From assembly GCA_949128115.1 (NCBI GenBank), contig OX421966.1:56603416-56667415 (forward strand): a DNA stretch of 64,000 bases. The letters are read 5' to 3'. Below, piece by piece: positions 22,631 through 34,572 of the stretch. The translations under genes were made by a program, and so were the position numbers. The stretch comes from Anaspis maculata (Eukaryota > Arthropoda > Insecta > Coleoptera > Scraptiidae). The notes beneath the pieces are model-generated. The model was not told where the DNA came from. It saw nothing but the letters and a program-made list of their open reading frames with translations, and ran no database searches. Position 1 is the first letter of the stretch. The number at the start of each line of letters is the position of its first letter.

Positions 22631-22945
22631 TTGACATGTTATATTTCGTTGCTGGCCAGATTTGGTCATCGGTCCTTGGAAGGCCGTAGAACGGTTGGCT
22701 ACCTTCTTTTCCTGCATAGGCTTGTTTCGGGTGCGGTAACCTCCCCCAGTGTTCTTTCAAGGATCTCCCTAAATGTTCCAAGACAGGGCCTAAGGCGGAG
22801 TGATGTTTTTTATGTGAGGCCCACACAAAAGCTCTTTTACTTCAATTCTCCAGTGAACCGCCTTGCTCTGACATACAATAGGTTCCAGGAGAAGTTCGAC
22901 ATTTTCAACTGCAGTGCGGCGGATGTCAGGCGAGTTTTTGATTGA
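22631..22945 (+). pseudogene. LINE (CR1/jockey type) ORF2 C-terminal fragment
   Basis: The 104-residue frame reads RSLEGRRTVGYLLFLHRLVS, then SPSVLSRISLNVP, LRRSDVFYV, NSPVNRLALTYN and ADVRRVF before its stop. The pattern SLE.RR...L.FLYKL..G..DSP.LL..I..NVP...LR....F..P......SP..RL...YN is the usual tail after the reverse transcriptase of CR1- and jockey-like LINEs. The upstream RT and endonuclease are absent, as expected for a 5'-truncated copy or a rearranged remnant. No poly(A) or target duplication is visible. Confidence 0.85.
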
Positions 22946-23206
22946 GATGCAATCGACGCATTGTTCTTGTCTGTGAGTAGTGTTGCGACGGATTTTCTTT
23001 TTTTCGTTCCGCGGTCACGCTAATATTGGACTTGTTAGTCTGTTGCGTGCCCGTATATATAATAATATATAATAATAATAACATTAATAATATTTGATAC
23101 TAGGTATTGTTATTGTTACAATTTTCGAAGAAGCCATTTGTGCAAAACTCAAAGCAAAACTGTTTATAGCAACATAACCAACTGTCAAATGATTCGACTC
23201 AACTTG

Positions 23207-23423
23207 GGTACAGTTGAGAGCGAAATGATTCATACGGCTCCGCTAGGAAGTCGGCTAGATTTCAGAAATGTTAGCTGCTTGGATTGTTCTTGAATGCCAG
23301 TTTTGATTAGAAATTGGTTGTTATCAAAACTGGTATTCAAGAACGATCCAAGCAGTCAACATTTCTCAAATCCAGCCGAATTCCTAGCGGTGCCGTATAA
23401 ATCATTTCGCTACCAACTGTACC
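23207..23423. repeat. 217-bp hairpin (MITE-like)
   Basis: The left arm (GGTACAGTTGAGAGCGAAAT, ATGATTCATACGGC, CTTGGATTGTTCTTGAATG) is repeated inverted on the right up to CCAACTGTACC. The arms are about 100 bp with a few mismatches and a very short loop. Confidence 0.85.
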
Positions 23424-23560
23424 TACCTGATTGAATATTTTAAGCTACCTGTGGAAATAAAAAGCAGTGCAGCGCGAAAAATCACCTCACGAAAAATAAA
23501 CCGTATTTCTGTAACCATGCAACCTCTAGCATTGAGTTAAGGAACAATGACTTCCTAATA

Positions 23561-23842
23561 CAATAGACCATTTCCACATGACGTCGCACGCACGTGTCGA
23601 ACGGCTGATTCGGGGCAACGTCAACATGATGTCAACTATACGTGCCTGTTTGTCAAAACTTTGTGACACCAGTGACTTCCACACCGACACCAACTGACAG
23701 ATTGACATACTACCAATCTGACTGACGCACATGACTGACGTAGCCCACGTGTCCCGTGACAGATAACGCACAACTGACTGACGTTGCCCCGAATCAGCTG
23801 TTCAAGACGGAGCTGCGTGACGTCAGTGGAAATGCTCTATTG
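23561..23842. repeat. 282-bp element with 64-bp terminal inverted repeats
   Basis: The ends CAATAGACCATTTCCAC and GTGGAAATGCTCTATTG are inverted. Pairing continues through the GGCTGATTCGGGGCAACGTCA block on the left and its complement TGACGTTGCCCCGAATCAGC on the right. The interior has no coding content. It looks like a non-autonomous DNA element. Confidence 0.8.
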
Positions 23843-24909
23843 GCTACCAAATACAGCAAAATCCAAAATTACAGGGCGGCCACGGAAATTCCTGTACCAT
23901 TGAAAAAAGTACAACATCGCAAGGCATCTCCGTATTGAACATATTGCTGTCACGAGCCAACAAGCACGTGCAGATGGTGGAAGTAGAAGGATTCATCTTG
24001 AAGTTGGTGTGAGTTGTTCCAAAATCCGATGATTTTCAAGACATCGACAGCGATTAAAAATCGAACAATTTTTTGGGTGTCTCACTTTAAATTCTGACCA
24101 GTATAGATGAGAAGAGATACAGGATAGATACTTCAATTTGTGAAGTAAATAGTTACTAAATATGTCCCGCACTGCAGTGTTTTCCTGTGTAAATTCAATC
24201 TTGATCAGTGTCCCAGTTTTCATGTAACCATGTTCTTGCGGAATTCGAAAAGGCAATCTGCCATGGTGAAGTTGGATGAATCCCTGGATACTAGCCGGGA
24301 AAGTATTGTGATGCCACAACAGTCCTCTCCATTTACAGAGCTAGTAGTCCATTAGGAACTAGCTGTCACCGGCGCCGGCAAGCCGTCGCCTGGGTGACAG
24401 CATTGGTTGAAAAGTAGCCAGGGAATTTATTCCACTGACACCGGACAAGTGAAAAGAGAATTGTATACATAATGTTGATTTTCCGTTGTTTCAGGCATAT
24501 GTCATTTTCCCTTGGCGAGTTTAGTAATTTTATGCATGTCCGTCAATAGTGTTTTGGTCAGATGAAGTTTTCCAAGAGGAGTAAGCAACTAACTGTGTAA
24601 GAGTAACATGAATTCGAAAAGATGTTTGTTTTTCGCGTGTTTTGAAATTTCCGCCTCAACTGTAGGGTTCTGTTGTGAACGAAACGCATGTCACTGGGTG
24701 GTGTCTGGTCAGTGAAGAGTTCTCGGGAAAAATCGATACACCATTATTTTGTTTATTATTATGTATTTCTACTTTTGTTTAAGGTAACTAACTACTACTG
24801 TCGTGGAAGACACCGTGTAGTGGAAGGAGAAGCAGAACCGTGTATTTGTATTATTTAGGAGCCTCTGAATATTTGTAGGAGAAATTAAGATAAAATAAAA
24901 ATATGTGCA
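23843..24909. other. Non-coding, nothing recognised
   Basis: I see no domain, RNA gene or clear repeat here. Confidence 0.45.
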
Positions 24910-26565
24910 AAATTCCAAATTTGACAGTTACGTTCCAATTGTTTATCTGAACCAAGTTTGAGTTTGAAAACTCAATGAATTCAGTTGAAAGAAGCAAGAG
25001 TTCAATACGGCGGCTTCAAACTGCGAAAATGTCAGATTTGACAAATGCGTTCCGATCATTCATCTTGACTGAGTATTTGTTCAAAGTCTCAATATAATCT
25101 GTTGAAAAATACGAAAGTTTAATCTGGCAGCCTTGAAAATGTCAAAATGGCAGATTTGACAGATGCATCTCAATTGTCTACTTCAAGTAGGTAAAGGCTT
25201 GAGATATCAATCGGAAAAATTGAAAAATACAAGAGTCCAGCGCCAACAGTATGGCGCCTCTTGAAACGTCAAGAATCAATCAAAATTTGACAGATACATT
25301 TCCATTGTCAACCTCAAGTGGGTATAGGTTTGAAATCCCAATCAGATCGGTTGAAAAATGCAAAAGTTCAATAAGGCGTCCTCTTGGAACGTCAAAAATC
25401 AAAGAGACTGTCTATTTCATGTTGGCATAAGTTCAAAATACCAATCGGATCTTGCGGTAATGATGATAAAAATGTCATGACTCTACGAGAAGAGACTGTC
25501 AATAATGTCACTTTGGCGGGTCGCGAAAATGGGCACCGTTATAACATCAAGTAATTGTAATGTCAAGACCAATTCATTTACAAACAAAAAAGTAACCTCA
25601 AAGTGAAAGACATTCACTGAGAAATCAACAATCACAAATGAGAAATGCATTTTGATTGTCAATAAGTCTCAATAAGTCAAATTTTGAAAAATTGGACGAT
25701 AAAAGGTCCGAAATAAGCATGCCAATCAAAAAATGGACCCTTTCTGGAAGTGCAGCCACAAGGTCACCTGGAATCAACACGAATTTTCTACAAAACAAGT
25801 CGCGGCAAGATAGATGTGCAACTCGCCACGGAAAGTGTTCTGGACAACGAGAGAAGCCCCTTCCTCAAAATGTGGAGCCTTTAAAAATCGGTCCTTAGTG
25901 TGAAAACTGTGAGTACCCTCCCCAATCGCCTTTTGGTTTCCCCAACTCGCCTGTATCGGTGGAATTTCTCCGTCAACACTAGAGCCGGCCTCGAGATGTG
26001 ATCAAAATGCCGTTCGAATTTGGAGGTGGCTCTTGTGTTTTGTGTCTGATGGACGCGCTAAAAAGTCTCCTCGAGACCACTGTTCAATTTCGCACGCTGA
26101 CTTGGTCAATTTCGTTCCAAAAGCACTGTTGAAATGCCCCGAGGTGTTGAGTTTCCCAAAATCGAGAGCGTCAATAATTGACGTTCCTGTCAGATTGGCT
26201 GGGCCGTGCTTCGATTTTTCAACATTTCTCGGCAAAATTTCAAGAAAAGCCCCGCCAAATGGCCTGCACCGGACGACACGCGGCCCCCGAAGCCCCCTGG
26301 TCAGCATTTCACACCAAATTTCTCTAAATTCTGCCCGAAAAGCCGAGTTTTCGCCGCAAAAACGTAACAAGAAACTGGAACGAATCATTTAAAATGTCGA
26401 TTCCCTTAAAAAAAATGAATGAATCATAAAATTTTCGAAAAATCTTGACAAATTCAGCAAAATTCCTGGAAAATTTTCACCCTCGAAAAAAAAATACCCC
26501 GCTAAATTTCGACATCGAAATTTTCACAAATTCCAACTCCCCGTCGTTTGGTTCCCCTCACCGAA
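24910..26565 (+). repeat. Array-bearing dispersed repeat, copy B
   Basis: Second copy of the family at 225-3204, in the same orientation. It opens with CAGTTACGTTCCAATTG, has about four diverged 120-bp units up to about 25,440, then CCAATCGGATCTTG and the roughly 1.1 kb tail containing GAGAGCGTCAATAATTGACG, matching GAGCGTCAATTGACGTTCC in copy A. It ends near GTCGTTTGGTTCCCC, the same place where copy A gives way to reverse transcriptase sequence. Copy B has no RT after it, which supports this point as the true element border. Confidence 0.75.
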
Positions 26566-27689
26566 TACATTAGGCTATGTCAGTGGGATATTTGTGTTTG
26601 TATCTTTTAGCGCTGCAGGTACGAAGGTTTATCCAGCAAATTTTGAAATAGGAGTTTGAAGAGGCGATGTCTCTGGAAAGGGTTACCAATACCGCGACGC
26701 TCGGAGTTGTTTCCGACCTGGCCGCTTATAATGGAAAAGCGTTATCGTGTGTGCTTATTGTTACAATTACCTGCACAAAGAATGTAAAATTAGAAAGTAA
26801 AAACGCTCATATCATCAGTGAGTATGAGCTATGCCTGGGCATTTTGAAATGACGCGTGCGATATCTTCGATTTGTTGCGGTTTATGAAGAACGAGGTCAC
26901 GATGGAAATCCCATAGTCTACACCTTTTTTTTTTTGTTCATATACCTGCCTCCATTACAATGAACAATAAAATGTAGAAGCGTCTTGATTTTGATCGACG
27001 ATGTGGTTTTCGGAAATTTCGACATCGATGCGCAAATTCGTGGCTGGCGGTGTGTGGTGTGTGTGTTTCTATGCCGAGAAAGTCAAGGTGATTCTTTTCG
27101 GTGATTGTGTGCGGGGGTGCGAGATGGGTGCCGCGGTCATTTCTGAGAAAATTTTGAATAATTTTGGAAAATGACGGTTTGATGCTCGTGACTGTGTGGT
27201 TGGTACATATGGAGTGGAAAGAATAAACGAAAGACAAAGTTGTAGAAGAATCGACTTGTGACGTAACAAGGAAGTGGCAATATGCGAGTTGTAGATATTA
27301 TAACAAACGGCGGTGTGGACCAGGATGCTTCTTTTTATATATTCATTTCAATTTTAACCTTCGCGTTTCGATCACCTTTCACCGTGTGTAAGCTCAGTTC
27401 GCATTACCTTATTGGTTCTGTTCCGTTTTCCACAGAGTGCTTACTTAAGAGAGGACAATACAGAGATGCAGAGAAAGGGTATGATGCTTCCTGGAGAGTA
27501 GGAAATCATAGGTCATCTCATAGGGCACCAAAAACCACCATACACAATTTCGGCCAGGTATAGGTCAGCAAATTCCAAATATACCTAGTTACAATGTCAT
27601 GTTACATAATGTGAATGTCACAAAGACCAATCGGACACTCCTTCTAGCGCAATAAATTTCAAATTCAAAACATGGAAGTAGGTACGCCA
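26566..27689. other. Non-coding, nothing recognised
   Basis: Short frames only, including one at 26,667-26,852 with no recognisable domain and no convincing splice context. Confidence 0.4.
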
Positions 27690-28761
27690 AACAAACTGCT
27701 CAAAAGTGAATAGGGGTAATCAAAAATTTCGCAATTTTCAAAATGGAAATATCTCGGAAAAGAATTATCCGATTTCAAAAAAGAAGACAACGCCAGATAG
27801 GACCTTCTTTCAGCTACGTGGTGATGGATAGGATAATTTCAATAATTGAAATGTACATGATACACACCGTGTCAAAAGGAGGAGCGTCCGAAGGGTCAAT
27901 TTTCAACGTTGTGTCATTTTCCGAAAAAAAATTGTAGATAATTTCTGATGTCGTTTTTGGAAAAGTAGCATTAATATCTCGAAACGGTTTTTTAGTTTCA
28001 CAAATATTTCTTTCATTTCAAAGGCTACGTGATTTTTTCTAAAATTCACAGTTTTTGATTGCGAATCTCTAATTGGCCATATTATTGACATAAATTTGGC
28101 GGATACGCATAATTTTACTTCATATACTTTCCCACGACAAAAATTTTTACCCCAACGACCCTCAAGGGGGCTACCCTCGGTGGACGTCAGCAACCTCTTT
28201 AGGGATGAGTTGAAATGGGATAGGGATTGTGTTGTAGCGGTTACCATGAATTTTTCAAATCAGGATTCTTGACGTAACATTAGTAAATTATGTCAAGTCA
28301 TAATTACCATCATGGTAACCATATCAGCCCCCTTTTGGTCATTTTTGAACAGGGTGTTCACGCGAGAGGGAGACCCCTATCAAAAACTTCCTTTTCATGA
28401 TAATTCAAAAAAGAAAAAACTTTCCTGAGACAATTTTTTCTGAAGTTTCTGAATATGTCTAGTATCATTTTCCATTACGTGCCATACAGGGTGGTGAAAA
28501 TTTCGATGCTCACCATTGGTATCTTGGAAACGGTAAGAGATACGAGGTCGGTTAAATTAGAAAAAAGTTGCGCATTTTTGTGGCGATTGACAATCTGAAA
28601 AGAAACTTTGAATATTTTGATTGGTTTACGATTTATCACAAAAAAACTGAAAATTTTGATTTCAGAAATTATTTTTTATCTTCCCAACCATACAAGCTAT
28701 TCCAATCAAACTTGGTAGTTTTATGTTTTTGATCACTCCGAGTCGATCAACGTTGGCAGAA

Positions 28762-29200
28762 ATTTTCCAGGCCTTCTAGATTTCAAATTATGATAGTCAA
28801 CTTTTGTTTTTCTTATGACCGCCATATTGGATTCTTGCACTAATAGATGGAGAAAAAAATTAGCTTTCTGAATTAGTAACCAACATGTTTTTTTCATGAC
28901 ATTTTAGCGTCAAATTTAAAAATTTTCATAAATTATTGACAAAATCGGGAATGCTTTGAAAAACAATTGAAATATTATCAATTTTCCAGGCCTTCCAGAT
29001 GTCAAATTAAGATAGTCAACGTTTGTTTTTCTTATGGCCGCCATATTGGATTTTTGCACTAACAGATAGAGAAAAAAAATAGCTTTCTGAATTAGTAACC
29101 AACATGTTTTTTTATGACATTATTAGCGTAAAATTTTGAAATTTTCATAAATTATTGACAAAATCGGGAATGCTTTGAAAAACAATTGAAATATTATCAA
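28762..29200 (+). repeat. 219-bp tandem duplication inside one palindrome arm
   Basis: Two adjacent copies start with ATTTTCCAGGCCTTC at 28,762 and 28,981. Each runs through GACCGCCATATTGG or GGCCGCCATATTGG to GAAATATTATCA. The right arm of the palindrome has the segment only once (about 29,680-29,910), so the duplication came after the arms formed. Confidence 0.9.
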
Positions 29201-29249
29201 TAGCAACAACAAAAAAAAAAGACAGATTGTATTCAATTGACATATCTAA

Positions 29250-29388
29250 GGGCTCGATACCAAGTTGCAGGCGCGAAGTTTGGGACGGCGTAACTCGCCA
29301 AATACAGCGCGGTCTGATTGGTTGGTATCCGCCGTTGCTATGGTAACGGCACTTACGGCGGTCTCAGCCCCAACTTGGTATCGAGCCG
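29250..29388. mobile_element. 139-bp MITE with TAA target duplication and preserved empty site
   Basis: The terminal inverted repeats read GGCTCGATACCAAGTTG at both ends (in opposite senses). TAA flanks both sides (29,247-29,249 and 29,389-29,391). The other arm of the palindrome reads TCTAACTTCG (in the matching sense) at the same place, giving the uninterrupted site with a single TAA. A 3-bp TWA duplication is typical of the PIF/Harbinger superfamily; that assignment is inference. Confidence 0.85.
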
Positions 29389-30466
29389 TAACTTCTTAAT
29401 CGTGTTTTGTGCTTGTTTGTACCGAGAGCTCATAAATTAAATGAGTCAAGGGTGCCTGTGAATTTAAAACGTCTGTCGAAACTAGGGTAATCCTTACTCC
29501 TTTTCTAATAAATATGTCAAACTTTAACAAGAATGATGCTAGTTCCGACAGACGTCTTTGAACTCACAGACACCCTTGACCCATTCATTTCATGAACTAC
29601 CGGTACAAACAAGCACAAAACACGATTACGAAGTTAGATACGTCAATTGCACACCGTCTGTCACTTCTTTGTTGTTGCTATTGATAATATTTCAATTGTT
29701 TTTCAAAGCATTCCCGATTTTGTCAATAATTTACGAAAATTTCAAAATTTGACGCTTAAAATGTCATAAAAAGAACATGTTGGTTACTAATTCGGAAAGC
29801 TAATTTTTCTCTCTATCTATTAGTGCAAGAATCCAATATGGCAGCCATAAGAAAAACAAAAGTTGACTATCATAATTTGACATCCAGAAGGCCTAGAAAA
29901 TTTCTGCCAACGTTGATCGACTCGGAGTGATCAAAAACATAAAACTACCAAGTTTGATTGGAATAGCTTGAATGGTTGGAAAGATAAAAAATAATTTCTG
30001 AAATCAAAATTTTCAGTTTTTTCGTGATAAATCGTAAACCAATCAAAATATTCAAAGTTTCTTTTCAGATTGTCAATCGCTCCAAAAATGCGCAACTTTT
30101 TTCTAATTTAACCGACCTCGTATCTCTTACCGTTTCCAAGATACCAATGGTGAGCATCGAAATTTTCACCACCCTGTATACAGGGTGTGGCATTTTTTTT
30201 GAATTTTGCCGAAACCTCCTGTATATCATCACCACATTTATTGCACTCTGTTCTTGATTACATAAATGCATGACACTTCTAAAAAAGTTCCGAAAAAATT
30301 GAAAAATTCACAAATTTTTTTTTTTTAATGAATATGTTCTGAGTATTCTGTTTGACTTTTAAATGACATGGAATTACATAGAATGACTGATAAAATATCC
30401 GGGACATCTCTGATTTCTAAAATGAATCCATCATTCTGATTTTTTTTTAAATGCCATTGCGAATTT

Positions 30467-31002
30467 CGTTTCTTCTCTCGTCCATGAAGAATATTAGTGT
30501 TTAAAACTCTTGGGTTTATTGGACAACGTTTATTTCTTCAATTTTTTATTTTGGATAAATATGAAAACCTTTCACAATAATTAACCACCAACCATCGGAC
30601 CAGCCATCACACAAATTGTCAAAAAATTATGTCATTGTCATTTATGATTTACAAATTTTATTTTACATCTTTTAAGCTCTTTACACAATCATCATGTTAT
30701 CTTTTATATTGTATTCCTTTTAGAAGGTAAGCTTCATTTTAACCCTATTTATTGTACGATTGCGGCCAAAATAAAGTGAACGACAATGTCAACGAGTTGG
30801 CTTGCTGTCATGCGACGTTCAGGCCAGAATCCTGAAAAATCTGTTAGCTGTCGTCCACTTTAAAAAGTCCGCAACGATACATATTATATTTACCGTAGTA
30901 TTATTACCTATAGCCTTGATAAAGTCGACATACCTCGACGAAACGTCGGCAGTCTAAAAAGAGAGAAATAAACGTTGTCCAATAAACCCAAGAGTTTTAA
31001 AC
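30467..31002 (+). mobile_element. Penelope-like insertion candidate, second family
   Basis: A perfect 39-bp inverted pair (30,499-30,537 and 30,964-31,002) has outer ends GTTTAAAACTCTTGGGTTTA in opposite senses. The layout, a short inverted copy of the 3' end upstream of a longer 3' end, is the same as in the Penelope-like insertions at 1,346 and 50,267. Near the 3' end is a hammerhead-like segment with the stem GTCGA/TCGAC followed by CGAAAC (about 30,918-30,946). A near-identical 14-bp direct repeat, GCCATTGCGAATTT versus GCCATTGTGAATTT (30,453-30,466 and 31,003-31,016), may be the target duplication. No coding remnant was found. A small inverted pair lies inside at about 30,762-30,875. Confidence 0.5.
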
Positions 31003-31974
31003 GCCATTGTGAATTTTCAAATTTTTTTCAAAAAACTTCAGGAGTGTCATGCATTTTCGTAATAAGGTTAAGATTGTGAATTGACTGTGATGCTGATGAC
31101 AAAATGGAGAGTGTTTGAAAAAAAAAGCAAAAAAAAAATTGCGAAACCCTGTATTTGGCACGGAATGGAAAATAATACTTGACATTTTCAGAAACTACGG
31201 AAAAAATTGTTCCAGGATAGTTCTTTCTTTTTTTTTTCAATTATCACGAATGAAAAGTTTTTAATGAGAATGGGTATCCGTCTCGCGTGACACCCTGTAC
31301 AAAAATTTCCAAAAGGGGGCTGACATGGTAACCATTGTAGATTAGAGGTGGTCGTTTGGTCTCGGAGGATCCTTTCTGCACTGCGACCTATAAGATCTTG
31401 TGTGCGTGACCATGCTTCTATTTAATGTCCCAGGAAATCCACCTCCTCACCGAATCGGAAGATTTCCTTGGGAGATTTACCTCTGATGGTAACCATGGTC
31501 GTAATTATGGTTTCACATGAAAAGGTACTGACGTAAGTCAAGAATCCTGACTTGGCAAATTCATGATAACCGCCACAACTTGCTTCATTTCAACTCATCC
31601 GTGAAGAGGTTGCTGGCGTCTACCAGGGGTAGCCCCCTTGGGGGTCTTTGGGGGTAGAATTTTGTCGCGGGAGGGTATATTAAGTGAATTCATGCATACC
31701 TGACACATTTATGTGAAATGAATAAAATTATCCCATCCATCACCACGTAGCCAAAAGTAGGCCCTAGCTGATGTCGCCTTCCTTCTTGAAATCGGGTAAT
31801 TTTTTTTCGAGATATTCCCATTTTGAAAAACGCGAAATTTTTGATTACCCCTATTCACTTTTGAGCAGTTTAGTACAGGCGCCGCCAGGGATAAACAAGC
31901 GAAAAGTACTCGTTGACGAGTTACAATAGCGCAATTTTTTTTTAAAGAAAAGAAAATATGGCGAATACAATGAC

Positions 31975-32470
31975 ATGATGGCGGCAAAGCATCAATTGTC
32001 CAAAATCGGATGTATCGTAATGAAGTTCACATCGCCTACAAATTTCACTCTAATCAGACCACTTCCAGAGAAAATCAAAATGGCGGATCAAAAATGGCGG
32101 CCAAGTGACAAGAACTATTGGTTAACTTTATAATATGGTGGACACGTAGGCATTCCATTGGCGTTTGCACCACATCGATATGTTTTTTCGTTAAGACATA
32201 ATTCTCCTAATTCTATCACTTTGAAACATGTTCAATATGGACAATACAAGATTGCGGCAGAACAACGATTGTCGAAAATTGGATGTATCTTGATGTGGTT
32301 TACATTTTCTGCAAACTTCATTGAAATCGATCATTTTTAGAGAGATTCAAAATGGCGGATCAGAGATGGCGGCAAAGTAACCAAAAACCAAAGGTCAACT
32401 TGACATTCCGGATATATGCACTCTCGTATGTACTATTGATCGGCGTTTACACCACATCGATATCTCCCTT
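31975..32470 (+). repeat. Diverged tandem duplication, period about 280 bp
   Basis: The block around CAAAATGGCGGATCA plus a preceding AAAATCGGATGTAT or AAAATTGGATGTAT segment occurs near 31,990-32,100 and again near 32,270-32,380. ACCACATCGATAT occurs near 32,169 and 32,452. No coding potential. Confidence 0.7.
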
Positions 32471-34572
32471 TCCTTGGAAGTTATCCCAGGTACGGACGGA
32501 CAAATTGAAGCTAAAAGCGCATTTTTCCATTTTTTGAGAAATTGCTTTGCTTTGAGTTGCTTTTAATAGTGAGAAGTGTTGGAAGGTGCCATAGGCCACA
32601 GTAACAGAAGTATAAGCACAAGTTGTGATAGAAAATATACAGTTTTGAACAAGACTGAGGAGGACCCATTTCTAGCGCCGAAGTGTGATTTCGTCCCAAG
32701 TGATCTCGTGACTTGAGCTTATGACCTCTTACTATAATCATCAACTTGAAGGTACGGTCAGGTGACCTCATGAGTGTATCGGTCTAGGAGTGTATCGACC
32801 CAAAATTACATATTGTTATGCAAGAAGGCCATCATGCATGCCGGAAGGGCTAGAGCAAGGGACCTTGTTGGCGCCCCATAAGAACCAGATAATTGACGGT
32901 ATCAAGTCAAAAATTCACATTAATTCACTCTCTGTGTAAGGAACATGATCTGTGATCCTAGCTGAAGGAAATCTGCAGTCTCCAGAATGACAATCTGACA
33001 ACATAGCGTAGTTCAGGTGAAGATTTTATGTTACAAGGAAAGAAATGATAACGTGACATCCCTAGTATCAAGATGACATTAAACATCAGAAATCAGACAC
33101 CAACAAAACGAATTTTTCATGGCAAGCTGTGTTTTTTCAAGCTTGGAATGGATTACATCTAAATATCTAGTAATTAGGTACTTCTGAAATCTTTTGCGTC
33201 ATATCCGGACACGACTACTTGACTATGTAACCCCAAAAATATTAACCAAGAACATTACGTCTCGCATGGAAGATGGACCTAATATTTGAGATCATACATC
33301 GTTTGTGCTACGAATAAACAGCACGTTTCAGGCATTGCTCCCTAAAGCGCCGTTATTCGTCTACATGAAAAAGGAAGACGTTCTTTCGTTTCCTTTTTTT
33401 GAGAAATTCATATTCGCAAGTTTTCACCAGCCGTGATTTTTCAGTGAATCAAACAGCTCCGAGCAGACACACGCACACACACGGAGCCGCAGTAAAACGA
33501 GCGGTGTCCTCGTGACGTCAAGCGGAGATCCGGGTCGCGTGGGGTACGTACCTCTCTATGTGTGAGTGTATTGGTGAGAACACCTCTCTCGACGTCCGTC
33601 GGACAAGCCTGGGTCGCTGAACCTACTACTACGTGTACCTGTATCCTCACAAGTCCGATTATCAGATAGATACCTGATGCAGTCTCCGAGCTTGACCTAC
33701 TCCATAGTCGACGGGGATTTTTCATCCTTCAAGCGTCCCTATTTCTTTTCGTGAATGTTTCGCTTCAACCGATGAACAGGACCGATAATCGCGCTATTAA
33801 GCCGAAAAAATAAATATTCTTGGAACATCCCCTGTTTGATAACATGACAGCGGTTCTCAAAAGCACAACGGCAAATTTGAAGTTGGTATTTGTAGATAAT
33901 GATACTTCTTACTAAATAAATTAAAATGTGCATTAACAATAATGAAGTTTTTCTTCGAAACCTGCGGTCAGGTTTGTTTAGCCCCAAAAAAACGTATCGC
34001 AAGAAAGAAGGTTCGGGCGCCACTAATTAGCGGGTCTCTCATAGTCGTTGCTATATAATCTAAATGACACTGACAGTAAGCCAAAAAGCTATTCAACAAG
34101 ATAATAACAATCGAATCCGGCTCGGACCAGGTGGAAATTTTCATGCGCTCTTTAGTACCTTGGCGTGTACTATCGTGCAGTCACGTCAAGGGAAAAAGGG
34201 TGAAACGAGAAGGAAACCGAAAGAAGGGTGCTAATAACCTAGCTGTTGATGCGCTCATACAATGGCGAGTGGTGTGTAAATCACCCGGCGCCGCTGTCAG
34301 TGTACTGAGGCGGCGCTAAGGAGGTACTGCCAGTGACTACACGGTACCCACCTACCGCAAAAAAAATAACTGAGACCAAGTGCGTTTGATGTTCAACTAG
34401 TGCCTGTTGATTGCGTTATTGACTAGTGTTTTTATCTATCATGTCGGGACAGTCCCAGTATTGAGTTCATCGTAATGCACGCTATCATCAGTCTAGTTTA
34501 GGTACAGGTTTATGCTTCAACTTGAAAAAATCGGTTGTGTCACCCCAAAACTTTCTCGACTAGTATCCAGGA
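32471..34572. other. Non-coding, one GC-richer patch
   Basis: No exon recognised. The patch 33,440-33,725 is GC-richer, with CGTCGAC, ACGTC and an AC-rich run (ACACACGCACACACAC near 33,469). It could be a promoter or 5' UTR region, but there is no supporting exon. Confidence 0.4.

Larger units (their letters stand above)
28487..30182. mobile_element. 1.7-kb foldback element with long inverted arms
   Basis: The termini are ACAGGGTGGTGAAAATTTCG and its exact reverse complement. The arms pair from 28,487 to about 29,487 and from about 29,538 to 30,182, with a roughly 50-bp unpaired centre. The left arm is longer than the right because it holds a 219-bp tandem duplication and a 139-bp MITE, both absent from the right arm. 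No coding sequence. The identity between arms is high but not perfect. Confidence 0.85.
27690..31880. repeat. Nested inverted-repeat complex, 4.2 kb
   Basis: The outer arms are about 27,690-28,486 and 31,140-31,880. Shared blocks include GGGGTAATCAAAAATTTCGC at the outer edge, CAGCAACCTCTT with the following GGATGAGTTGAAATG, and CCCCTTTTGGTCATTTTTG. They are imperfect, with indels. Inside are a second palindrome (28,487-30,182) and a third inverted pair (about 30,177-30,318 and 31,003-31,165) that encloses a Penelope-like candidate. Several arm ends carry the short ACAGGGTG motif. There is no protein-coding content. The structure is best explained by successive insertion of foldback-type elements into one another. 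Confidence 0.75.

Noticed and set aside
33440..33725. Promoter or 5' exon of the Regnase gene
   Set aside because: GC-richer but no start codon with donor that joins in phase to the exon at 12,526 could be identified.
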